From an uncultured Desulfovibrio sp. (GTDB lineage Bacteria; Desulfobacterota; Desulfovibrionia; Desulfovibrionales; Desulfovibrionaceae): a DNA stretch of 8,649 nt. The stretch covers positions 1 to 8,649 of the forward strand of contig CAMWVJ010000035.1 of assembly GCA_947177645.1 (NCBI GenBank), given 5' to 3'. The first letter of the stretch is position 1, and each line of letters begins with the position of its first letter. The position numbers and the translations under genes are program-made. Below the pieces are notes generated by a model. The model had not been told where the DNA came from, did not search any database, and saw only the letters and a program-made list of their open reading frames with translations. Below are positions 1-4,907 of this stretch, one piece after another.

Positions 1-1
1 A

Positions 2-400
2 TATGGAATTAACGAGGACTGGCTTTTGACTGGCACGGGGGCAATGGCCGCGCCCTCTCCAGGAGCAGAGCGCGCCGGGGAGAAAACCGCTAACACGTTA
101 GCGATTTTAAACCTTGATAGCGGCCAATGCGTTGAAAATAAAGAGAGTGGCGCTTGTAAAACTGCTAACCTGTCAGCGGTTTTGCCTCAAGAGCTCACGG
201 CGCGCTGCCTGCGCCTCGCGGATGAAAACGCCGCCCTGTTGCGCGAAAACGGCGACTTGCGCGTGGAGGTGGAGCGGCTGCGCCGGGATGTTGAGCGGCG
301 TGACGGCCGCATAGCCGACCTTGAGCAGCAACTCGTGGAGGCCCTTAAGCCGCGCGGCGGGCAAGCCATGCTGGAACAGAAGGGAGCCGCAGCCGGGTAG
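2..400 (+). CDS. CI-type helix-turn-helix regulator with C-terminal coiled coil (5' end outside the window)
   Basis: The reading frame is open to the left edge. Its first visible residues read YGINEDWLLTGTGAM, matching the usual end of the CI-repressor/XRE-type helix-turn-helix domain (typical form: N-x-x-W-L-L-T-G-x-G). I therefore read this as the tail of a DNA-binding protein and not as a short gene starting at the internal TTG at 26. After the domain comes a linker of about 45 residues with the repeated motif KTAN-x-x-A-x-L, then a heptad-rich segment from LTARCLRLADENAALL to QQLVEAL that should form a coiled coil, probably for dimerisation. No S24-type peptidase domain follows, so control by RecA-stimulated self-cleavage is unlikely. 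The linker DNA carries two palindromic repeats. The helix-turn-helix itself cannot be seen; its assignment rests on the domain-end motif. Confidence 0.72.
   Translation, partial: YGINEDWLLTGTGAMAAPSPGAERAGEKTANTLAILNLDSGQCVENKESGACKTANLSAVLPQELTARCLRLADENAALLRENGDLRVEVERLRRDVERRDGRIADLEQQLVEALKPRGGQAMLEQKGAAAG
83..108. repeat. 26-bp palindromic repeat, copy 1 (operator-like)
   Basis: The arms AAAACCGCTAAC and GTTAGCGATTTT are separated by AC and are complementary at 11 of 12 positions; the inner seven pairs are perfect. It matches copy 2 at 158-183 in 21 of 26 bases. The two-base centre and dyad symmetry suggest a dimeric repressor site more than an RNA hairpin. It lies inside the coding sequence of the regulator. 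Confidence 0.55.
132..160 (+). promoter_or_regulatory. Weak candidate sigma70 promoter inside the regulator gene
   Basis: TTGAAA (132-137) and TGTAAA (155-160) are separated by 17 bp, giving 9 of 12 consensus bases in a locally A/T-rich stretch. The -10 element overlaps palindrome copy 2, and copy 1 lies just upstream, so the arrangement would suit repression. It could drive the exported-protein gene at 455, but the leader would be nearly 290 nt. This is a pattern match only. Confidence 0.25.
158..183. repeat. 26-bp palindromic repeat, copy 2 (operator-like)
   Basis: The arms AAAACTGCTAAC and GTCAGCGGTTTT are separated by CT and are complementary at 10 of 12 positions. Start-to-start distance from copy 1 is 75 bp, about seven helical turns, so both copies face the same side of the DNA. 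Both are read in the same frame and give KTAN-x-x-A-x-L in the protein. Confidence 0.55.
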
Positions 401-454
401 CGCCGTGCTGCGTTTGCTCGTGAATATGCAACGCTTTCGCTGAAAGGAGAGAAG

Positions 455-1105
455 ATGATGAGATACTTGCTGGCCGTACTGCTGGTGACGGTCTGCGCGT
501 TCCCGGCCTATGCCGAGGGGCCGGCGCTGTTCAAGGAATTTTCCTATGGCCAGCCGCGCGCAGAGGTCGAGAAATTGCCCGGCGTCCTCCCTTGCGATGA
601 AATCGCCCCCGGCGCCTTGTGCCGGCAAAACCAGTCCTTCGCCGGTTCCAGCGACTGGTTGCAGGCCTTTGTTTTCGACAAGGGGAAACTGAGCATGGTG
701 TCCTTGGCCGGCCCCGCAAGCGGCGATTCCTACACCAAGGTCGTCGGCGTTATGACCAACAACGGTTTTATCCCCACGACCTTGCAATCGGGCGACAAGA
801 TGTTCGACATGCTCAAGGCGCTCCCGGAAAAGGGGGAGAAAGCCGCCATTGCGGAGCTCACCGCGTTTGAAGCCGCAGCCCTCAACGGCGACGCCGGCCT
901 GACCTATACTTTCATACCCAAAGACGCGCTCAAGGGCGCGGCCAAATATGGGAGCTACGCCCAGTTTGTTTTCAACGCGCCTGAATCCCTGCGCGCCACG
1001 GAGCTGGAGCTCGCCGGGGACGAGATGTTCGTGCGCTTCATCGCGCCGCGGGCTGCCCTCAACGACATGAAGCAGCAGATGGAGAGCCAAAAGGAGAGCT
1101 TTTAG
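455..1105 (+). CDS. Exported (periplasmic) protein of unknown function
   Basis: A 216-residue protein with a textbook type I signal peptide: MMRY, a hydrophobic core (LLAVLLVTVCAF), then PAYA followed by E21, predicting cleavage after A20. The mature protein is small and mixed alpha/beta. It has two nearby cysteines, C47 and C56 in PCDEIAPGALC, which could form a disulfide in the periplasm. The pattern YGQPRAEVEKLPG followed later by a W-x-x-x-F-x-F-x-x-G-K-L strand is reminiscent of small secreted domains of the BamE/beta-lactamase-inhibitor-like type, but this is only an impression. AGGAG at 445-449 serves either of two adjacent start codons (455 or 458). It stands alone, with 54 bp of spacer before it and 159 bp after it. 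In a prophage such a gene is often a moron acting on the cell envelope, for example against superinfection. I do not recognise the family. Confidence 0.8.
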   Translation: MMRYLLAVLLVTVCAFPAYAEGPALFKEFSYGQPRAEVEKLPGVLPCDEIAPGALCRQNQSFAGSSDWLQAFVFDKGKLSMVSLAGPASGDSYTKVVGVMTNNGFIPTTLQSGDKMFDMLKALPEKGEKAAIAELTAFEAAALNGDAGLTYTFIPKDALKGAAKYGSYAQFVFNAPESLRATELELAGDEMFVRFIAPRAALNDMKQQMESQKESF

Positions 1106-1176
1106 CGGCCATGCGCGGCCACGGTATTTCGCTTGGGGGAAGCGTGCAGCAGCCCGCTCCGGCCCCTCGATTCGTG

Positions 1177-1205
1177 TTGACGGATAACGTGACCGCCATT
1201 ATACT
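1177..1205 (+). promoter_or_regulatory. Sigma70-type promoter of the metallopeptidase cassette
   Basis: TTGACG (1177-1182) and TATACT (1200-1205) are separated by exactly 17 bp, 10 of 12 consensus bases. Transcription should start near 1212, about 50 nt before the start codon at 1265. It is the best promoter match in the window and is followed at once by an inverted repeat. Confidence 0.7.
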
Positions 1206-1214
1206 TTTCGCAAT

Positions 1215-1237
1215 ATCGTTACACATCGTGTAGCGAT
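1215..1237. promoter_or_regulatory. Operator-like inverted repeat just downstream of the promoter
   Basis: The arms ATCGTTACAC (1215-1224) and GTGTAGCGAT (1228-1237) flank the 3-bp centre ATC and are complementary at 9 of 10 positions. The site starts about 3 bp after the predicted transcription start, a classic position for a repressor that blocks initiation or clearance. The half-site CGCTACAC resembles, but does not equal, the CGCTAACA half-site of the palindromes at 83-183. Confidence 0.5.
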
Positions 1238-1264
1238 TCAGTTAACCGTTTCAGGAGCAGTCCT

Positions 1265-1738
1265 ATGACACAGGCAGTTGAAGCCGCCAAGCGGACACTC
1301 GCCGAGCATTGGGACATGACCCTGCCGGTCAATCCCTTTGCCATCGCTACCAAGGCCGGGGTTACTGTCACCTTCTCCCCGAATATGACGGAACGGGGCT
1401 ATTTTTCTAAGCACCACGGCAAGCCCGTGATCCAAGTGAATCCAAATGACACGCCGACGCGCCAGCGATTCACCATCTTCCACGAACTTGGGCATTACAA
1501 GCTGGGCCATGGGGAAAGCCACATGCACGCTGACCAGGAGTTTACTGGAACTCCGGCCGAAGACGCTAACGAAGAGGCTGCCAACCAGTTCGCGGCAGAA
1601 ATGATCATGCCAGAAGTGGCAGTGCGCCTTTTTGCGAACAGGGGGTACTCCATCAAGCGTCTCGCCAGCGTTTTTGCGGTTTCTGAGCGCGCCATGAATA
1701 TTCGTCTGGAGAATCTGGGTATTCTTGGGGGTGCATGA
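1265..1738 (+). CDS. ImmA/IrrE family metallo-endopeptidase (peptidase M78 type)
   Basis: A 157-residue protein covering one complete protease domain. The zinc site is H73-E-L-G-H77 in FTIFHELGHYKLGH, with E74 the catalytic base. The conserved second motif ANEEAANQFAAEMIMP (101-116) supplies the third ligand, probably E103. The C-terminal segment LASVFAVSERAMNIRLENLG (133-152) is the usual small helical tail of the family. Members of this family in mobile elements and radiation-resistant bacteria cleave or inactivate XRE/CI-type repressors to release immunity or stress genes. There is no helix-turn-helix fused at the N-terminus, so the target is a separate protein; the CI-like regulator ending at 400 and the membrane protein encoded next are the nearest candidates. 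AGGAG at 1253-1257 sets the start. It has its own promoter and its stop overlaps the next start (ATGA). Family assignment is secure; the substrate is inferred. Confidence 0.93.
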   Translation: MTQAVEAAKRTLAEHWDMTLPVNPFAIATKAGVTVTFSPNMTERGYFSKHHGKPVIQVNPNDTPTRQRFTIFHELGHYKLGHGESHMHADQEFTGTPAEDANEEAANQFAAEMIMPEVAVRLFANRGYSIKRLASVFAVSERAMNIRLENLGILGGA

Positions 1739-1777
1739 TGCCAAGGGAACCCTCGGCAGCATATCCTGAGAATACCC
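1717..1777 (+). promoter_or_regulatory. Long RNA stem enclosing the start of the membrane-protein gene
   Basis: GGGTATTCT (1717-1725) pairs perfectly with AGAATACCC (1769-1777). With G-U pairs the stem extends to 14 bp (1717-1730 with 1764-1777). The G-run that is the only Shine-Dalgarno-like sequence for the next gene (about 1727-1731) is largely inside the stem, and the start codons at 1735/1738 are in the loop. Ribosomes finishing the metallopeptidase gene would open it, which suggests translational coupling. Confidence 0.4.
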
Positions 1778-2382
1778 CCCTTGGTGCAACCCAAGGTTCA
1801 TCCGGCCAAGATGATTCTCGTGTCCCGGCATCTGTGCCGACTTCCTTAGAGGATGCGTTACAAGAGCCTCCTTCCGAGAGGATAGAGGGGGAAGTTTTTC
1901 GCGCTGACCCAACAGGCGAACCTTCAAATCAAGCGGATTCGGGGGGAGAATTTTCTGCGGGCTCTGAGATGGATATGGGCAATCTGGAGAGTGCGTTGCA
2001 GGAGACTCCCCAAGGAGGTGACGGCTCAAGCGGGGATGGCTCGTCCGCTGACACTCGACAATCAGGGGAAGCTCCCATCACCTTTCAAGACCTCCTCATT
2101 AAGGACTACACGCTGCGGCATCGATATAAAAAATTCCTTTTTCATGGCAGCTGGATTGTATGCGTCGGAGTTTTAATTTTCTTTTTGTGTTTTTTATGCT
2201 GCTCAGAACGCCCTCTAAAACTTTTGGCTTTGTCTCCGTTTGCCGCTATTCCAATGGGGATTATTGGGCTCGTTCCCGCTGTGATTGTGTATGCGCTCTT
2301 TAAGGGGATTTATGATGTGCGCATAATAGATCGACGCGACATGGATGCCCTCCAGAAGATGTTAGATTTATTACTCAAATAG
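1735..2382 (+). CDS. Two-helix membrane protein with long acidic, disordered N-terminal region
   Basis: A 215-residue protein of no family I recognise. Residues 1-115 are rich in Ser, Gly, Glu, Asp and Pro and should be disordered. They contain a duplicated motif, SLEDALQEPP (37-46) and NLESALQETP (83-92). After a basic stretch (LRHRYKK, 127-133) come two transmembrane helices, about 139-156 (with three cysteines) and 162-189, then a short charged tail ending in an amphipathic helix (DMDALQKMLDLLLK). The positive-inside rule puts both ends in the cytoplasm. Its start overlaps the metallopeptidase stop, with a second in-frame ATG at 1738, and the G-run before it is weak and buried in a predicted stem. 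The second half is much more A/T-rich than the late phage genes, a sign of separate origin. Possible roles are a membrane-bound partner or substrate of the protease, an exclusion protein, or a toxin-like effector; none is shown by sequence alone. Confidence 0.8.
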   Translation: MMPREPSAAYPENTPLGATQGSSGQDDSRVPASVPTSLEDALQEPPSERIEGEVFRADPTGEPSNQADSGGEFSAGSEMDMGNLESALQETPQGGDGSSGDGSSADTRQSGEAPITFQDLLIKDYTLRHRYKKFLFHGSWIVCVGVLIFFLCFLCCSERPLKLLALSPFAAIPMGIIGLVPAVIVYALFKGIYDVRIIDRRDMDALQKMLDLLLK

Positions 2383-2600
2383 AAGGCCGTTGAGAAACAT
2401 GAATACTGCCATTACCTGTCTCCGCAGATAGAATGAGGAGCGGCCCACTTTCGAGGTACTTTTCCCCCGATTTTCCCTGAGAATCCACACTGTTTCCGCA
2501 AGCGCCGCGCGCCTAGGGTGAACCTGCGCGCGGCGCTTCGCTTTTCCGCCTCTCCGTGTGCCCGGCGAGCGTCGCGCGCCTACTTCACCACGGCGGCCTC
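2383..2600. other. Non-coding gap between the immunity cassette and the lysis block
   Basis: This gap holds the terminator at 2500-2545 and no supported gene. A TTGAGA/TACCTG pair with 17-bp spacing at 2390-2418 has a poor -10 and would be cut off by the terminator. No sigma70-like promoter is visible between the terminator and the first lysis gene. Confidence 0.6.
2500..2545 (+). terminator. Strong hairpin terminator closing the left transcription unit
   Basis: A perfect 13-bp G/C-rich stem, AAGCGCCGCGCGC (2500-2512) with GCGCGCGGCGCTT (2526-2538), encloses a 13-base loop with a possible inner AGG/CCT pairing. It is followed by CGCTTTT, a short, imperfect T-tract. The stem is by far the most stable in the window. 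It lies about 120 bp after the membrane-protein gene and about 60 bp before the lysis block. Confidence 0.72.
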
Positions 2601-2921
2601 ATGTCTCTCATCAAAAAGCTCCTCATCACCCTGCGCCCGCTCTATGACTTCCGCGCGCTCCTCCTGCTCTGCACCGCCTTCTTCATCGGCGCGGTGACGG
2701 ACCCGGCGGCCACCCTCGGGCTTGCGGGCTATCTCGCGTATGTGGTCGGCATGGCCGGGGCCGCGCTCATGATGAGCAAGCTCCTCATGCCGTACCAGCG
2801 CACCTCGCAGCATATCCGCGCGGCGCTCGAGCGCGGCAACGTGGCCTCGGCCCTGGTGGTGCTCGCCCGCGTCATCCTCATCCTCGGCCTGCTCGTCACG
2901 CTCATGGCCTGGGGCAAGTGA
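2601..2921 (+). CDS. Small three-helix membrane protein, holin-like
   Basis: A 106-residue protein beginning [16 protein letters not shown]. Three hydrophobic helices are visible at about 17-32, 38-61 and 83-104, separated by a basic/polar loop ([17 protein letters not shown]). Size, helix number and its place directly before the transglycosylase and spanins fit a class I-like holin, which forms holes in the inner membrane at lysis. A comparable membrane protein sits before the transglycosylase in other Mu-like phages. I prefer the ATG at 2601 to the upstream GTG at 2556: the extra 15 residues are neither hydrophobic nor conserved-looking, and the longer start would lie close to the terminator. 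The Shine-Dalgarno sequence is poor for both. The stop overlaps the next start (TGATG). Holin function is inferred from context. Confidence 0.68.
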   Translation: MSLIKKLLITLRPLYDFRALLLLCTAFFIGAVTDPAATLGLAGYLAYVVGMAGAALMMSKLLMPYQRTSQHIRAALERGNVASALVVLARVILILGLLVTLMAWGK

Positions 2922-3610
2922 TGAGCCCGGCCCTGCTGGCGCTCCCCCTCCTCGCGCAACTGTATCTCCCCATGCTCTGGGAGGAGCACCTGGCGTATTC
3001 GCCGAATTTTTACGATGCCGCCATCTATGCCGGCCAAGTCGAGCAGGAAACCTGCTACGGCTTGCGCGACAAGCGCTGCTGGAACCCGCGCACCGAGCTC
3101 AGGACAAGCCGGGAATATGGCTGCGGCTTGGGGCAGGTCACGATCTCCTAAGATGCCGCTGGCAAGGTACGCTTCAACAATTTCGAGGATGTGAAGAAGA
3201 TCCACAGCAGCCTTAAAAAGTGGCGCTGGGAGGACCGCTACGACCCTAGGCTCCAGCTGCACGCCCTCGTTCTCAAAAACCGCCACAACTGGAACGCCCT
3301 GCGCGGCTGCGCCAGCGACGAGGACCGCGCGGCCATGATGCTCTCAGCCTACAACGGCGGCCTCGGTGGCGTGCTGCAGGACCGCGCCTATTGCGGCCGC
3401 CTCCAGGGCTGCGACCAGTCGCGCTGGCAGGGCCATGTGGAAACGCACTCGCGCAAGTCCCGCAAGGGCATGGGCAAGGCCTATGCCGACAAGTCGCCCT
3501 ACGGCATCAACCGCGCCTATGTGCGCAACATCCTCGGCGAAAAGCGGGAACGCTACCGCGCGGCCCTTGCGGAACTCGCCGCCCCGGCCGCAAGGGGGGA
3601 CAGGCCGTGA
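2921..3610 (+). pseudogene. Lytic transglycosylase (GH23/SLT type), split by an in-frame TAA
   Basis: One reading frame runs from the ATG at 2921 (a GTG at 2918 is also in frame) to the stop at 3608-3610, broken only by TAA at 3149-3151. The 5' part has a hydrophobic start ([16 protein letters not shown]), then VEQETC, whose second Glu fits the catalytic acid of GH23 transglycosylases, and [24 protein letters not shown]. The 3' part continues directly with [24 protein letters not shown] and contains the family's late substrate-binding motif SAYNGG. Homologues usually carry a Tyr at the broken position (G-Q-x-T-x-x-Y-D), so a single change of a Tyr codon (TAC or TAT) to TAA explains it. The enzyme would cleave the glycan strands of peptidoglycan as the phage endolysin. 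The 77-residue truncated product keeps the catalytic Glu but lacks most of the fold. A GTG at 3191 could start the 3' fragment but without the catalytic part. A sequencing error or stop readthrough remains possible. Confidence 0.85.
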
Positions 3611-3972
3611 GAAACGTCCTCATCTACCTCATGTTTGCGGCCATCATTCTGGGCGCCTTCATCATGCAGTACTTGCAGCTCACTATCGCCGAGGACAACG
3701 CCGCCTTGTGGAAGGCTGAAGCTCAGCGATGTGGGGAGGAGGCGGCCCGCTGGAAAACCGCTCACGCCCGTGCGAAGGGCGCCCAAGAGGCGCTTTCCGT
3801 CCAGGCGCAAGCCTGTCTCGACAGGGAGAGCGCCGCGCGGGCCGACGGCGAGGTATGGCAGGCCATCCTTGCGGGCATCACCGTGCGCCCAATGAGCGAG
3901 CAAGAAAAAACAGGAGTCCCGGACGATGCCACGCGCCGCGCTTTGCTTGATGCTCTTGACCGTCCTTTGTAG
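3607..3972 (+). CDS. Rz-like inner-membrane spanin (i-spanin)
   Basis: A 121-residue protein with one N-terminal membrane anchor ([22 protein letters not shown], about residues 4-25) followed by a long helical, coiled-coil-prone periplasmic part rich in Ala, Glu, Gln and Arg (about 28-85). This is the build of Rz proteins, which span from the inner membrane to an Rz1 partner and disrupt the outer membrane in the last step of lysis. I chose the GTG at 3607, which overlaps the transglycosylase stop (GTGA) and puts the anchor at the N-terminus. An open frame continues upstream to 3391, but that part is Arg/Pro/Gly-rich sequence read out of frame with the transglycosylase. The 3' end overlaps the Rz1-like gene by 47 bp in another frame, the hallmark of such pairs. 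Confidence 0.8.
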   Translation: MRNVLIYLMFAAIILGAFIMQYLQLTIAEDNAALWKAEAQRCGEEAARWKTAHARAKGAQEALSVQAQACLDRESAARADGEVWQAILAGITVRPMSEQEKTGVPDDATRRALLDALDRPL

Positions 3973-4216
3973 CGCGTGCGCCCAAAAGCCCGCGCAAGAG
4001 CCGGCCGAGCCTTCGCCCGTGGTGGTCTGGCCCGCGCGCTGCGGCCGCCCGTCCACGCCGGAACTGCCCCGGCTCTCAGGCCTCCCTCTGCTTGAGAGTG
4101 CGCAGGGCTACGCCCTCATCAAGCGGCGCGACCGCATCATGCGTGACTATATCGCCGGCCTCCAGGACGCCCTCGACTGCTACGAGGCGCAATTGCCCCC
4201 GAAGGAGGTCGACTGA
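3926..4216 (+). CDS. Rz1-like outer-membrane lipoprotein spanin (o-spanin)
   Basis: A 96-residue protein with a short signal sequence ([18 protein letters not shown]) and a lipoprotein-type Cys, most likely C18. The -3 position is Cys15 where Leu is usual, so the lipobox is atypical, though S16-A17 fits. The mature part begins with a Pro-rich stretch (QKPAQEPAEPSP, then PARCGRPSTPELPRL), typical of Rz1. A helical tail with many charged residues follows (YALIKRRDRIMRDYIAGLQDALDCYEAQL). It starts inside the Rz-like gene in a different frame, with AGGAG at 3912-3916. Its stop overlaps the next start (TGATG). Two further Cys, C39 and C84, could form a disulfide, as reported for some spanins. It would be anchored in the outer membrane and pair with the Rz-like protein. 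Confidence 0.8.
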   Translation: MPRAALCLMLLTVLCSACAQKPAQEPAEPSPVVVWPARCGRPSTPELPRLSGLPLLESAQGYALIKRRDRIMRDYIAGLQDALDCYEAQLPPKEVD

Positions 4217-4605
4217 TGGACCAGGCCTTTGACCTTTTTCGGCACTTCGGCTGGCTCGCGGCGATCGTCGTCAATATGGTGGTCGTCTGGGTGGGCTGGA
4301 GCCTGCGGCACAAGTTTGTGACGAGGGAGGATTGCGCCCAGCAATGCGCCGGCCACGCGCAGGCCCGGGAGCGCATGGCAAAACTCTTGGCATCGCATGA
4401 CACCTCGGTCCAGGCGCTCACGCTCAAGCTGGAGTCAATTCCGGACAACACGCGGCTGCACGGCATCGAGCTCCAGCTCGCCAATATCAGGGGCGAGCAG
4501 GGCAGGTTGACGGAGTCTTTGAAGGGCATCCGCGACATCATGGAGCGCGTCGAGGGCCAGGCCACGCTTCTCATGCGCGGCCATATGGGAGGGGACAAAC
4601 AATGA
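4216..4605 (+). CDS. DUF2730 protein, Mu gp25-like
   Basis: A 129-residue protein with one N-terminal transmembrane helix (WLAAIVVNMVVVWVGWSL, about 13-30), a Cys-containing stretch (REDCAQQCAGHAQARERM) and a long helical, coiled-coil-like remainder. The topology and the place directly after the lysis genes and before the gp26-like gene match the DUF2730 family of Mu-like phages (Mu gp25), whose job is not established. A strong AAGGAGG (4202-4208) precedes the ATG. Its start overlaps the Rz1-like stop and its own stop overlaps the next start (ATGA). Confidence 0.82.
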   Translation: MDQAFDLFRHFGWLAAIVVNMVVVWVGWSLRHKFVTREDCAQQCAGHAQARERMAKLLASHDTSVQALTLKLESIPDNTRLHGIELQLANIRGEQGRLTESLKGIRDIMERVEGQATLLMRGHMGGDKQ

Positions 4606-4898
4606 ACACGCGCGAACTCATCGTCAGCAACCGGCGCCTCGCCATCCTACGCTTCCTCATGGGCGAGCCCGATTACAGCATGAATACCAGCGTCCTCCAG
4701 ACGGCCCTGCGCCACATCGGCCACGGCGTTCCGCGCGACACGGTGGAGGCGGACGCCGCCTGGCTCGCCGAGCAGGGCCTCGCCACGGTGGAGCGCCTGG
4801 ACATCCCGGTCACGGTTCTGCGCCTCACCCCGCGCGGGGCCGATGTGGCGAGCGGCGTGGCCGCGCATCCGGGCGTGGACCGCCCCTTGCCCCGCTAG
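4602..4898 (+). CDS. Small winged-helix-like phage protein, Mu gp26-like
   Basis: A 98-residue protein whose sequence follows a conserved small phage family: an N-terminal RRLAILRFL helix, NTSVLQTALRHIGHGVPRDTVEADAAWLAEQGLATVE and a C-terminal LTPRGADVASGVAAHPGVDRP. The helix / D-x-x-x-W-L-x-E-Q-G-L / L-T-x-R-G layout is that of a winged helix-turn-helix, and relatives are often named VpaChn25_0724 family or ArsR-like. Its fixed place between the gp25- and gp27-like genes in Mu-like phages suggests a role in packaging or late assembly, not host gene control, but this is not established. The previous gene overlaps it by 4 bp. Confidence 0.82.
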   Translation: MNTRELIVSNRRLAILRFLMGEPDYSMNTSVLQTALRHIGHGVPRDTVEADAAWLAEQGLATVERLDIPVTVLRLTPRGADVASGVAAHPGVDRPLPR

Positions 4899-4907
4899 GT
4901 GGCGTTC

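Noticed and set aside
173..1090. Long open frame on the - strand (305 codons) across the exported-protein gene
   Set aside because: It is a by-product of G/C-rich third positions on the + strand; composition is biased (His/Leu/Gly/Arg), there is no recognisable motif, and a signal-peptide gene with a good ribosome site lies opposite.
1105..1121. GCGGCCA repeated after the exported-protein gene, with GGCC dyads, as a possible terminator
   Set aside because: The possible stem is only 4-5 bp and has no T-run after it; too weak to call.
1238..2029. Open frame on the - strand (263 codons) opposite the metallopeptidase
   Set aside because: The + strand carries a clear HELGH protease with promoter and ribosome site; the antisense product has no domain-like pattern.
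2390..2418. TTGAGA and TACCTG with 17-bp spacing as a late promoter
   Set aside because: The -10 element is poor and transcription would meet the strong terminator at 2500-2545 before the lysis genes.
2556..2600. Upstream GTG start for the holin-like gene
   Set aside because: It adds 15 residues without a hydrophobic or conserved pattern and lacks a ribosome site; the ATG at 2601 gives a normal holin-like start.
3391..3606. Upstream extension of the Rz-like gene to an ATG at 3391
   Set aside because: The extension is Pro/Arg/Gly-rich sequence overlapping the transglycosylase in another frame and would bury the membrane anchor mid-protein; the GTG at 3607 overlaps the preceding stop.
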